Shown here piece by piece: positions 11,401 through 22,884 of a stretch of 57,514 nt of DNA. Both the position numbers and the translations under genes were made by a program. The notes under the pieces are model-generated. The model saw only the letters and a list, made by a program, of their open reading frames with translations, did not search any database and was not told where the DNA came from. Where the stretch lies: the NCBI GenBank assembly GCA_028456385.1, contig JALNQF010000260.1, positions 1 to 57,514 of the forward strand, given 5' to 3'. Numbering within the stretch: position 1 is the first letter of the stretch; every line of letters starts with the position of its first letter. The DNA is from Ophiosphaerella korrae (Eukaryota > Ascomycota > Dothideomycetes > Pleosporales > Phaeosphaeriaceae).

Positions 11401-13024
11401 CTAAATCATGTGTGAAGAACAGGGTATTTTGAGCTCAACGTCTTCCCCCGGCTTTGGACCCATTATACCGAGTGATAGCAGTTCTTGTTCCATAGCTGAG
11501 AAGTTCTTTCTTCCTTGTGTTTGCAATCTAGACCTGGAACTTCACTAGAATAAGACTAATACGGTTAATATCTCCTTCTGCGCAAAGAATCTACCAGGAC
11601 AATGAGTAATACCACCGCCAAATGGTTGGAAGGCTTCATTCTTGAACAGAAACGGGGTCTTGGATGAAACGTTCTGCGTTGAATTTGCCTGCATCAGGTC
11701 CAAAAATCTGCCGGTGAATGAGAATCTGCCCCCCCCCCCCCTTTTTCCAAGCGTTTGCTACCGATGGTACAAGTCTCCTGAACCCGTCGGGCTGTCTTTG
11801 ATCCGGCTGTTGTTCGCAGGACTTCGCGAAAAGTAGCCATCAAAACTCGGCAGCTTTCGAGCTCAATTGCAAGCTCGTTGGGAGTTAATTCTGGATCCGC
11901 ATGTATATATGAGGAGAGATTTCCTGTGTGATGCGGGTTCAAAGATCGGGCGACCAGAGAATTCAGGCAACAACCCAGAATGCGACCTTCCACGGATTTC
12001 CATTTGAGCTGTGCGCAGTTCTAGTTAGCCTTATAAATTATCTTGCGTTGCTGCAGCTGATTATGAAGTGAAAGATAACCTACACCCGGTATATCATCAT
12101 GAGTTGCAAGCCAATGTCGCGCGAATTAAGGCCCACCCCCGAAATTCACCTTCTAGCTTCTTGATCATCCAACATGTGTGTGTTCAACATGTCCTTTGCC
12201 CATGGCTTTGGTACACGGTAGCTCACCTTCCAGCTAGCTTGATCAAACTTTTCAAAGTATTCCAAGAGGTTGGACTCGATGTCTAATAACGCCTTTCCAA
12301 AGAAAGATATCGTGGAAGTTTCCACTAATAAAGAAAATAGCAAACTTCGCAAAGAGAATGTTTTCTCATTACCTCCTTTCCTGTATTGCTGGAGACGCTG
12401 GAAGGTATTTCCTAGATAATTTCGTATGAGTATTCTCGAGGAAAGACTCGCAAAGTTCCTTAGCTTGGTTTCCTGGATGGAACTGAGTCCTAAATATTAA
12501 TTCCCCAAGGCGAGCGACACACTTCCTCGACGGATTCGGATATGCATCCAGACACTGTGTATTATCTTCTTGTGGCTCTTTCCATAAATTATGACTGGAA
12601 TTAGGCGACATACCAACCCGGATCGATATATTCTGGATGTATTCATCGAAAGCCAACTGGGTGTTGTTCTTGAAGACGGCTGACATGTCTTTGGCAGAAG
12701 TGATGAAGTAAAGGTAATTTCCTGCTATCACTAGAGCGAGTGGCTCTCTTTTATCCCCGATAGAAATGCTTAGAGTAGTTCAGCGTCGTCGAAACAACTT
12801 GTCGGGATAACATCACCGACCTACCTTTAGTGACTGTCCCATCTGCATCTCGCATAAAGCTCAGAAGGTGGCTGAAGACTATTCCTTGTTAGAAAATTCG
12901 TTTCAGTTCCAGGGCCTCAATAATAACACTAACAAGGCATCCAATAGGGATATATTCGTGGAGCATCGGTGTAGTAGAAGAGTGGCGATAGGGTGAAGCG
13001 CCACAACATCCATAAAAGGAGCAT
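11401..13024 (-). pseudogene. Cytochrome P450, decayed
   Basis: The minus strand shows an ordered P450. It has an N-terminal membrane anchor from 13024, a proline-rich hinge (APRIYPYWMP), the LYFITSAKD region near 12,720, an FFGKALLDI segment near 12,300, a K-helix region near 11,830 and a PERF-like segment (FNAERF) near 11,665. The heme-binding FQPFGGGITHCPGRF lies at about 11,591-11,633. A clean 58-bp intron is visible at 12872-12929. Lesions include a one-base frame change near 12,375, TGA stops at 11963-11965 and 11939-11941 in the I-helix, and another frame change near 11,650. The heme cysteine is still encoded. It resembles fungal P450s of the CYP7/CYP8-like group, though the exact family is uncertain. 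It lies tail-to-tail with the methyltransferase. Confidence 0.75.
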
Positions 13025-13419
13025 TATCAAAATTGAGTTGAAGAACAAAACTTCCGAACAAAATGATAGCACTCAAACACTGTATACTAGTTCTGGACGT
13101 TGCATATTGCGATACCTGTTGTCGAGGAAATTTCTCTTGAGTTTCGAAGTGTAAGTGTGCAATACCTGGGGTGAAGGCTTTTATCTGTTGAAAATGAGGA
13201 GGCAGGGCGACGGCGCACCATTAGCAAGGGTGTTCTCGATTCAGAAATTTCCACTTCTGAGATGAAAATAGCCAATTTTGTGGTGGAGGGCACGTCGGTG
13301 CGTTTCCATTATGCCACAAAGTTCTTGTAGCGCATGACAACCTACGGCAAGAAGTAAAGAATCTATGTAGGTTTGACAATCGATAATCTTCTTATCTAAA
13401 TCATTAATTCTAGTTTCAA
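13025..13419. other. Intergenic
   Basis: Between the P450 relic and the 3' end of the dehydrogenase relic. No coding signal recognised; a 68-codon minus-strand frame at 13087-13293 resembles nothing. It may hold the former P450 promoter. Confidence 0.4.
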
Positions 13420-14536
13420 TTATACGTCTTTGTTACGCTGAAACCATTTGACGGTCCTGCGTACGCCCTCGTCAGTCCCGCATATGGGCTCATAGTTCAA
13501 TCTCCCCCTTGCCTTCTCAATTGACTACCAGGATCCTCGATCTATGTAACTAAGCTGAGCAGATGATAAATTTATCTTAACGGTGTTCAAAGTGGAAATC
13601 CAGAGGGCCCATTCTATCATGGTTGCCACAGCTACTACTAACCCCATGGGAATCAGTTTGATTCTACTTAGATCTTTGCAGTTTTTGTCACCAGCAGCAT
13701 GCCACATTTTTCTTGAAAAATCCCAGAATTTGACTGGTGCGCCGTCCGTGACAAAGAAAGCTTCGCCACCAACCTGCATGTTGGGCGCCCTAGGGAGGTC
13801 ATCAAGCAGCGCTTTCGCGGCTAACACATGCGCATACGCAGCTTTGTCAAAATACAACCACTCGTGGTATGCTTTATTGTTCCCCAGCTGGATATGGGTT
13901 GCTCGGGTGTTTGCACGCTCCTAGAATCCGTGCGCTGGTTCGAAAGTCTCGGCGACCATACAAAGCCGGAATACGTATAACTGCGGTATGTAGAATTCCT
14001 TTGAGACCAGCTGCGGTGATAGGCGTATTTGGAGTGTTCATCGCTCTGGTGAGGGTGTCTGCCGCTCCTTTCGCGCGTTCGTATGCCACTCCATTTGAGG
14101 AAAGGTCATGCATGATGGCCGTATCTTCCGTTAATGGCGTTGACCGCGTATGGGAAGCGATTGATCTCGCAGAGCCAGTGTAAATAAAATCTCGTACAGC
14201 CGTATGCTCGCGTGCAATCTCAAGCACTTGCTTTGTCGACCGATAATTAATGCAGTATTGAACTTCATCGCTTTCATTGGCACCGGGTGCTACCGAATGG
14301 AAAATAACAGCTGGCCGAACCTCATTGATTAACTCTTGAACTTGAACATCATCGGTGATATCGCAACTTCTGTAAGCTACATCAGCGACACGCCATCGCT
14401 TTGGATTTCGACTGGCAGAAACGATGGATTCGAATGATCCGTGCGCTTGAAGTGCTTCGACAATGTGGCAGCCTAGGTACCCACACCCGCCCAACACCAA
14501 AGCAGTGCCGAATCGGCTCTTATTCGTCTCGGTCAT
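13420..14536 (-). pseudogene. Erg26-like 3-beta-hydroxysteroid / sterol-4-carboxylate dehydrogenase, broken
   Basis: The start at 14536 is followed by a Rossmann nucleotide-binding motif (LVLGGCGYLG). Further on come a GSAR segment, the catalytic YxxxK (YERAK), an IPALYG motif and the YAHVLAAKALL helix of the 3-beta-HSD/Erg26 family. Intact members oxidise the C3 hydroxyl, and Erg26 also removes the C4 carboxyl group. Two lesions are visible: a one-base frame change at about 13,905-13,925, and a TAG codon near 13,522 inside the conserved RW-Y-SIEKA motif. The expected end (DEGVRRTVKWF) continues in frame after that stop to 13420. The gene is only lightly damaged, suggesting recent loss. It may belong to the same former sterol cluster as the Erg6-like and P450 genes. 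Confidence 0.75.
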
Positions 14537-14973
14537 CATGTAAAAGGTTTTCTTGAGATAAGAAAATGTTCCGTCGTTTCTTTGCAATCAAATACGAATG
14601 AAGAACATGGAGCATGGACAGAGAGCCATTATTCCTGTTATTGTTTTCTTGGTTGCGTAGGTGGTGGTGCGGCACAGTAGCCGCCCCCCAATTTTGCATG
14701 CAGGTGACGAAGGTGGAGGTATTCAGTATTCAGTATATCGTAGTAAGATTGAATCGAGTGGGCCGACCAATGACGTAACTATGCCTTATCAGATACAAAA
14801 TGCGCAGCGAATAATGACTCACGCGGGCTAGTTGAGCGCCCACATCTGCACACATCATTCCCCTTGGTCAACATACGTTACCTACCAACCGTAATAAGAT
14901 CCGGCAGCCCGCTGATCGACAGTTTTCGCGAGTTAGTCGCCCACCGCGCCTTTGTAGCTACTAGCATCACCTA
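14537..14973. other. Divergent intergenic region
   Basis: Lies between the divergent starts of the dehydrogenase relic and the P-loop gene. I see no gene. It would have held both promoters. Confidence 0.4.
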
Positions 14974-15596
14974 ATGGCAACTGCCAAGATTGGACCTGTC
15001 GTCTGGATCAATGGATTCCCAGGCTGTGGAAAACTCACAGTTGCTTCTGTCCTAGAAGTCTTACATGGAGACATTATCTTGCTGGATAATCACAAGCTAA
15101 TAGAGCCTGTGGAGGCGAGGTTCCAGCGAAGCCACCCAGATTACCAAAAAGAACGACATCTATATCGACAACAAATCTTCAAGGAATATGTTTTTAACCC
15201 ATCAAAATTGTTCCAAGTTGTGATTTTCACCGGTAAGACCCCCGTTCCCGACTGTCAATAAAAGGCTGCTTACAATTCAAGATTATCAATCAAACAACGA
15301 ACTAGGACGAAAAGTCGCTCTCGAGTATCTCCAAGCGGCACAACAAGCTGGGCGATCTTTCAAGCCGGTGTATATGACTTGCGATGTTGACGAGAACATG
15401 AAGCGAATTGACACTTTTGATCGCGTTAATGGTGCCGCAAAAAAAGCTCATAGATCCTAAACTTCTTCGCGAATTCCGATCGCGATGCGACCTCTTCCAA
15501 TTTGACGGGTATCCCAACTCGACCTTCGATACAACGAATAAATCTCCTGGGGTAGTCGCTAGAGAGATTATGGAATTCATTAATGATGATAATTAA
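14974..15596 (+). pseudogene. P-loop (AAA_33-like) nucleotide-binding protein with one frameshift
   Basis: Exon 1 (14974-15232) and exon 2 (from 15282) join in frame over a 49-bp intron (GTAAGA...TTCAAG). The protein opens with the P-loop GFPGCGKLT, followed by LLDNHKLIEPVEAR and, after the splice, FTDYQSNNELGRK. This matches small fungal P-loop kinase-like proteins of unknown substrate. Near 15,437 an A7 run throws the frame, and the expected C-terminus (KLIDPKLLREFRS and onward) continues one frame over to a stop at 15596. A six-A run would restore continuity, so this is either a real single-base insertion or a homopolymer sequencing error. Everything else is intact. Confidence 0.65.
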
Positions 15597-17165
15597 GAAG
15601 CATTTCCAGGGTGTACATCCGCATGTCTGTTGAGAATTATGCCAATCAAAGGACATACTAGTTCTTTCGAAACATCCTATGTTAGCAATGAGGGATGGGG
15701 ATGATAGAAGATAGCTCTACATTCTACTTGTATATACTATTTAGATTTCTATTTTTGTTAAAAGCTTCAAGGTCTACAAGATTATGCACGTTCTCTAAAC
15801 TCTTTCTCAATTCACTCGACTAGACTTCGGCCCGGCAAGAAATCGTGAATATTGGGGATGTTCAAGACGCCATACAGTTATATGCTGTCAGATCTTATTA
15901 ACAAGCTATTCAGTATCTTCAATTTTTCCCGTTACCTCCAATGTATAAACAGTTTCGGAACAAGGATGGAGATATACGACCGGAAGAGGGATCCGGCAGC
16001 ATTTTAGAGTTTCTGGAAGTCCACGTAGATAGTATTTAGATAGACACCCATGGAGGCAGGTGACCAGAATTAATCCAGCGTGCCCGAATTTGCAGAAGTA
16101 GAGTTCGAAAAGACGCACGCCAATACAGTAGCGCAATCAACATAAGACCGATTTCGATGACAAAATCGCAATCAGATTGAGTGTCAACGCTATTCGCCAA
16201 GACGGAAATCCCCTACCTATCTTACTATAGGTTAGTTTCTCGGTCCAATGAAAGCAGCAGTACAAACCTACTTGATTGAGAACATAAAGTCACCTTATCC
16301 GTAAGTTTTCTACAAAAAGGAAAAAAGTACACCCAAAGACAATTAGACTTAGGCTCCATGCCAGTGCGCTTATACAGTACTAGTTTACTCGATTGAGCCT
16401 CAGCCAGCATTTGTTTTCTAGCCAATTGAAAGCCTTTTTCCGTACTCAAAGATAAAATATGATGTCAATATATCAGGCCAATTTTAATTTTCTACGCGCG
16501 AGGCGTTCGTCTCAGAAGTACTTCAATAATTAGCTGAATTTGTCAGGAATAAAGCCAAGTCAGGACCAGAACTGGGGGAAAATTGACCCATTGATACAAC
16601 TGGTCGAGAAAAACCACTAACTTATCTCCGCAGAATTTAGATAGAGGCTTGTAAAGGGGAAAGGGAAATGCCTTGTCTATGTTTGATTATTGCACGTCAT
16701 TGAAAGCTTTGTTCTCTACAGATAGCATATAATGATTCCTACAATCCTATGCAACACTACTTGTGGGCTAGTCTAGTTGAACGAACCAGATGTGAGGACG
16801 GTACTTTCATTAGGCTAGATGCCAATGGTTTTCGGGTGAGAATTAGTGCCGGAAAATAAACGCTTGTGAATTAACACCTAAGGTCCGTAAGAACACACCC
16901 GACGCATCTAATGAGATAATATTTTTCCGATTGAGAGCAGGTGTAAGACTTCGGCTTCAATTTACACTATTATACCCAAAAGAATCGCATGGCTGATTCT
17001 TCCTCAATATTTTCAGTGTTTGTCACCATAGAGTAGTGCTGTGGCCCGACAGTAGCTACTGTAGAGCCTGTAATAATCTTATATATATATATATATATAT
17101 TTGCGCTAAGATGGTAGAAAGTGGGCATTAGGTAGAGCCGCGCATCAGGCGGTGAGCCTCACTAT
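15597..17165. other. Long gene-poor stretch with a (TA)n run
   Basis: No gene recognised over about 1.6 kb; short open frames look random on both strands. A (TA)n tract lies at 17080-17100. The last 60 bp (about 17105-17164) contains a short repeat also found at about 23030-23092, listed separately. Confidence 0.5.
17105..17164 (+). repeat. Short repeat, left copy, at the outer end of the TIR/HeLo pair
   Basis: The sequence GGTAGAAAGTGGGCATTAGG, then a G-rich middle and CAGGCGGTGAGCCTCACTA, is matched with scattered changes by about 23030-23092 in the same orientation. The left copy ends two bases before the stop codon of the TIR-like gene. The right copy lies about 150 bp past the stop of the partner gene. 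Confidence 0.65.
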
Positions 17166-20100
17166 CTATCCCAATAATCTTATCTGTCGCTCCAAAAACA
17201 GTAGCGTTGGCCGATCACTTTCGTATGTTATTCTCTTTTCAGAGATATTGATATCGATGTCCAATGGTCCAGTGCGCAAATACTCATGTGCATTTTTAGG
17301 ATCAATAATGGACTCGTACCACAAATGTATACCGTATGCTTTCCTCAATGTCTGGATCATGAGTACTTCAAGACAAATCCATGCCTTCTCGTAGTATTCC
17401 TCATCGACGAGGCTTATCACAGCATTGCATTGGGCAAGGTTCATGAAGAGGGCAGCAACGCCTGGTCTCTGATTATTCTGGTCCACACAAGCAGATTCCT
17501 GATAATCTTTTTAGTATTCTTTACCGAAAATTGATGAAAGGGGTATACCTACAACCCAAATGCATAGTTGCTCTGGATCAACCTCACGATGAATATTAAG
17601 GAACTGCTCAATCGCCCTAAGCATACGGTGGTATTGCGTATGCACATCATCATCTTGCGAGAATACAGAAGCCTGGACACCAGTATTTTTCGCGATCCAT
17701 CTGTAGGAAAAGAACAAAATGAAAGGATTTTGGAGGCTTCCTTTTCCCTTGGAAGACTCCTGTGTATGCCCATCAGTTGACCTTGGCAGTCAACCACACC
17801 GCAGAAAGTCGACATAGCTTACATATTTCAACCCATCAAAGATGGATTGTTTTTCGGTGTCTTCTGCAAGGGATATTGCATATGCTTGACGAAGAATTTG
17901 TAGCGTTGAGTCTTTGCTTGTACTAAGAAGGACTGGCCGCAGTATATTTTGGAAGATGTCTCTATATCCTTTTCGAAGAGTCGCCTGATACCGCAATTGA
18001 GTGAGTTCTTGATTAACGTCGCCCCCTTCACTTAAGATTTGAACTCCTAACCCTTGTTCGATGATCTTTACGGTCGCATCGTCGTCATTGTATACAGCGC
18101 ATTCTAAAGCTGAATAATCCTGTTGGTCTCGAAGTTTTAAATCTGCACCAGCATTGATCATCTCGATTATGTACTGTCGGTGCTCAGGAGAAATCTCGCT
18201 GCACAAGGCAATAATAGGAGGGCAACCATGAGGCGTGTTAAACAAAGCCAAGGCTTCGTCTTTTCGTCCCGCAAAGAGTAGTGCTCGACCGAGAAACGCT
18301 TTGGCAAAGCCTAGCTTCGTTGCGTTTTGTTGCGTGCACATGAGATCGTAATTCTTCTGCGCTATTTGGATGGCCTTCTCGTAATCTCCTTTTGCAATAA
18401 AGTAAGAGAAGGCGGCTGAGTCGGCCCAATTGCTACGGCGTCTAGGGCTCTGCTGATGCGTAGCAGCCTGCGACAACGGCATCTGACCTTCGCTACTATT
18501 CGCCTCATGGCCCGTATATGACTCCCCCGATTCAGCTCTTCCGTCTCCTTCGCGGGGACTTTGGGTCCTTGTACCTGATGTAGACTCTTGGTCTTCCGTT
18601 GTCCTCCAAGACGAAAATCTTGAGATATATCCCACCTCCTTACTGGTGAGTACGTTTTCGAACTCGGCAGGAGATTGTCCATGACTTCTGGCCACAGAAA
18701 AGCCAAGGCTGCTTGACTCCGATTTGGTATCGCCCGTTTCGCCTTTGGACTCGAGTTTCGCCACCTGCACCGAAGCTCTTGATCCTCCAGTTTCTTCCTC
18801 TTCATCGATGTTGGGCAAGACGAAAAGGGCGATGTCCTCCATATGAGCGGCAAGATGTCCCTGTAATGCCGACAGTGGCAGTTTCTCTGCACAGATGAGA
18901 CATGAGTCTTTCTCGTCGTCTGAGACATCGACTTGGCGATCGCAGAGATCCATAACGACACCCAACCAGGCTGGCGAAATTGATTCGCTATAGTGCTCTC
19001 GGAGATGTGTCGACATTTCCTCTCTGTTGGAATATATCTTGTGGCACTCTTTGCAGACATACTCGCGCCGATGAATCTGAAGTTCGTGATAGATCCAGTC
19101 GTGGCGGCTAACGTATAGCTTCTCGGCGTTCTGACAGTCCTCGAACGTGCAGACGTACGGGCGGAGGTCACGAAATACATGACGCCTGTGCGATGCCTTG
19201 TCATTATGATTGGACCAATATTATGGTACTAGGGTGGTTGACTAACTTCCATGACTGCCTGTTCTGCATCTCAATAGACTCAAGTGTCATCCCGCAATAA
19301 GGACAGGGGAATGTGGCATTCTCATTCGCCGTCTTTGGGGGATCCGGGACAGAGTTTGATTGCCCTTGACCGATTGCTGTGCGCGCGTAGACTGTCCGTG
19401 GCCGAAAATTACTTTTCGTATCGTGAATGTCCGAGACAGCAGCCGTCGAGAAACTTCGCTTCGACACGGCTGACCTCGGCCCTTCACGTGAGAGGTTCGG
19501 ATCGGGTGGTTTGGGGGTAACCGTTTGGCTTTGCAATTTCTGCTTCTCTTTTTTAGTGAGAATCTGTACCATACCTGGTGTTGCAAGATGGGCTGCGTTG
19601 GTCGCATCCTGCTTGGGATCATACGGATGATCGGCCCAATACTGAACCTGCTCTCGTCGTCTTGTGTTCGCTCTTGCAAGTCGATGGCAGAACCACAGAA
19701 TGTCTTCTACCCGGTCACTTGTCAGCTCTTGCCCCACGGGAGTAACGTCTTCATCCTCAAACTTGATACTCCACCCACTCTTGGTCAAGCCGCGCCATTG
19801 CAGCACCTTCTCTACTATGTGGCTCTCGTCCGAACTGCCAAAAGCGACCATTAATGGCACCACACCCCCCGAGCTGCTTAGCGTGGCTGTATTTGGATTC
19901 GAATTAATAGAGTGGATATATTTGTCTGCAATCCTTGGACGGCGAAGCAAAGAAGATACGTCGTAAAGTGATTGTATCTGTTCCCGCATCCGCCGGACTA
20001 ATATACGAATCTTTAGCATCCTCTGATGTTCGAATTCACCATCATCTTCGGAATCAGAATTCGAGTCGGTGCTGACACTGCTGGTCGAATCGCGGTCCGA

Positions 20101-20498
20101 TCTGACAGCGGGATCATACTTCCTTTTGGCGATAGATGTTGCTACAGTAGAGTCAGATGGAAGTCTCAACAACGCCAACTATATTACTTGCTTTGGTCGA
20201 GGAGCACTCTCAGCCGTACGAGGATGGCCTGAACTAAATGCTTGAGCTCGTCATCGTGCCGGAGCGTGTCATCCAAAGAACCTCGAGCTCTTGCCGAGAG
20301 GCCTGCTTTGGTCTGATCGCCCCAGATCTTGGTCCTCCCGTACTCTTCCAATATTTCTGGAAGATGAACCTGTTTTAGGTGGATCACATAACAGTTGTTC
20401 TCGCTGAGAGCCAGTAGGAATCCTCCAAACGACTGGATGCACTCCCTGTATGACTCTGAAAGGGATGGGGTATTCGTATAGGTTGAGAGACACTCCAT
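17166..20498 (-). CDS. C2H2 zinc-finger / ankyrin protein with C-terminal TIR-like domain
   Basis: Five exons (20498-20188, 20122-19247, 19185-17823, 17759-17553, 17498-17166) join with all phases closing to give 1029 residues. The last three introns have canonical borders; the first intron's acceptor is the least certain point. The N-terminus has a conserved helical region (KIWGDQT, SLDDTLRHDDELK) and an SLLRRP motif. A C2H2-type Cys/His-rich region (CPYCGM..., VCTFEDC, CKECHKIY) spans about residues 370-470. A weak ankyrin-like part (GADLKLRDQQDYSALECAV) lies near 740. Residues about 864-990 read FILFFSYRW ... ACVDQ ... AWICLEVLM, resembling a TIR fold, with a Glu near 963 placed like the NADase glutamate of TIR enzymes. 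It sits head-to-head with the gene at 20961. Function is unproven; an immune or cell-death role is inference. Confidence 0.75.
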
Positions 20499-20960
20499 AA
20501 TAGCGAGCCATATAGTATTTGGATTATCGGCGCTTTAACATACCTTGGCGCCGCGACAGTCGAGAGTCTGCCTTTGTGATGTTGAGGGTTTTGACCGCAA
20601 AAACTATGATTTGTTGTCTTTGGAGCCTGATGCCATAGTACCGGGCCAGAGGGGCTTCGACTAATAGCGAGGAAATTTCCAATCAATGGGGACCATTTGC
20701 GGCCAGCACACTGCATGGCTTCTGCATGAGTGATCCTCGGAAACTCAGAAGCGGGTGACGTTGATGGGCTATTAGTTGACTGGCCCAATGAGATCCTGCC
20801 ACGCTAACCATGAGCATGCTGAACCCCGCTCGCCATATTGGCTCGGCAAGCGGGAGCTGAGCACAAATCCAGCCCACATCATCGCAGAACAAACAGCTAA
20901 CCTAAGCGAAGGGTGTTGTGCACTCACGACTCCCTCCCACCACGTTCTAACATTCTAACC
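20499..20960. promoter_or_regulatory. Shared divergent promoter region (462 bp)
   Basis: The TIR-like gene starts at 20498 on the minus strand and the HeLo-like/DUF7580 gene at 20961 on the plus strand, leaving one 462-bp region for both promoters. I identify no specific binding site. The arrangement suggests the two genes may be co-expressed, which is inference. Confidence 0.45.
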
Positions 20961-22884
20961 ATGGCTGAAGTCGTCGCGGGCCTTGTTCTAGGCGGTATCC
21001 CTATCGCAATTTGGGCCCTCGAGAAATATGCGGAGCCTTTTGAGGTCTTTAGCAATTACCGAACTTCAATAGAGACCTTCCGGACCAACCTGATCTTGCA
21101 AAACCGGCATCTCCAGACAACTCTCTCTAATATCGGACTAGGCAGTGAGCCATCGATTAATGAGCTACATGAATGCTTCGAGGCCAAGTATCATGGCATC
21201 TCTCGTGAGCTGGTGTTCATTGTTCAACGCATGGACGAGGTCACGGCTGGGCTTATGAAGAACCTAGATATCGACGTCAACGGAAAGGTATATAGCCTTG
21301 GAACAACGTCTATCTCGACCTCGGAGATATTGTTAGTATAGTTAAAGCTAAGCTAATTCGTGACGTATATGTAGCCAAATGCGCTCCCTAATAAGGTTCA
21401 CTGGGAATGGCGCAGGGTGAAACACGCCCTCAGCACAAAAAAACGCAACAAAGTGATCGAGGATCTGAGACATTGGAACGAAGACTTGAGGAGATCTCTT
21501 GAGAAGTCCGAAGTCCCTGCGGAAGACGATAGTTGCAAAGTTCATGATCTCAAGCGCTGTTTCAATATTCAGCATTGTAATTCTATCCGCCAGTGCTTGA
21601 ATTCTTTTCACCGAGTACTCGAGTCTGAATTCCGTTGTTCCTGTTCGCCTCCTCACCAAGCTGTCATCGATCTTGACTGGGCGAAGTATGGGTCTGATAC
21701 GGCCAAAACTTTCAAAGTGGCCATCTCTTACGGGACAAGCGCACAATCGCCCAAGGAACTTGGTTCATGGCGGAAGCTTTGCATTACTTCAGAGAATCCC
21801 ACAAAAATGGTCGATTCCATCCCTGAGCCACTGAACCTATCATCTCCGCTGGCTGGGGCTCCTTCCCCGACTTCCCTTCGATCCAAGGTTGCACATCTCA
21901 AGTTCGTCCGCTCATTATCCCGGGCACCCCCACCTCCGCCAACTCCCCCGGCTACGAGTAGTGAGTGACCAAAAGCTTCTCTCTAGAGAAAATTGTGTTA
22001 AGCTCGTAGTGGTAGTTCAATCTCCAAATCCGTGCCGGGCATTGACTGCTGCGTCAACCTCGGCAAGCACCCAGATAACCAGCCTCTGTGCTGTAGTGTG
22101 CGCAGAGCGTAACCCATGGACTCTGGCAGGCTTCCTCAAAGACCCACACGAGGACCAAAATCGAAGGTTTTCTCTCGACCATAATCAAACGGATTCGCCA
22201 AAAATAGTCAAAGCAGTTCCCCTGAAGTCTCTATTTTCATCTCATGAGCAGCAAACCCAGCAACGAAACCCTTGTCTTGCACTGTCCGCAAAACAGAGGT
22301 ATGGCATCGCCGCCGCCATTGCCTGGTCAGTCCTGCACCTGGGCGGTAGTCCCTGGTTTGGCGACCACTGGGACCAAAAGCAAGTGAACATTTTCCTCGA
22401 GAAAAACCAGAGCGGTCGGGAGGTTCTCTCGCGGTACCCGTGTGCCTCGTACACTTTCTCCGCGCCAGCAAGCCTAGAGGAGCCGCTCGCGAATGACTTC
22501 AAGCATCTCATTCCCAACAGAACCGTCTTTGCCCTCGGCATTTTCCTTATTGAGCTCTGCACCAACAAGCCTTTTGCGGAGATCCGACAGGCCGGTGAGG
22601 GCGCAACACCAGCTTCGCTGCTCGATGACTATCAGGCCGCGCTGAGCAACTTGGATGAGGTGTACCGCCTCGCGGGGGACTCTTATGGATATGCAGCGGA
22701 GCGGTGTGTGAAGTTCTCGTTCCAGGGGCGGGACGTGTACAAAGACTTTGATTTCTCACAGTTCCGGCAGCAGTTCTATGATGCTGTGGTTGCGCCGGTC
22801 CAGGCGACCTATCTTATGTTCCGGATTCTCATAATCCTGGATAAGTTCTTCGCGGTGGACTATATGTCCGAATTTATTAGGTGA
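20961..22884 (+). CDS. HeLo-like N-terminal / DUF7580 (pseudokinase-like) protein
   Basis: Exons 20961-21287, 21396-21960 and 22010-22884 join in frame (introns of 108 and 49 bp, the second GTGAGT...CGTAG) to give 588 residues. The start MAEVVAGLVLGGIPIAIWAL is a glycine-rich hydrophobic segment of the kind that opens HeLo-like membrane-targeting domains. The remainder matches the fungal DUF7580 family: KVQDLKRxF-like, WTLAGFLKDPHEDQNRRF, GIAAAIAWSVLHLGGSPW and VFALGIFLIELC. The last two resemble the C-lobe of protein kinases, but I see no clear HRD or DFG catalytic motif, so a pseudokinase fold is inference. A proline-rich linker ends exon 2. It shares a promoter region with the TIR-like gene. 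Confidence 0.8.

Noticed and set aside
17080..17100. (TA)n run considered as a replication origin or cruciform
   Set aside because: A simple dinucleotide run of 21 bp with no supporting structure; only a microsatellite can be claimed.
17760..17822. In-frame TGA between the ankyrin-like and TIR-like parts, first taken as a nonsense mutation
   Set aside because: A 63-bp intron with a GTAAGC donor and CACAG acceptor removes it and keeps the frame, so the gene is intact there.
21961..22009. Apparent frameshift in the HeLo-like/DUF7580 gene
   Set aside because: A 49-bp intron (GTGAGT...CGTAG) joins the two frames exactly.
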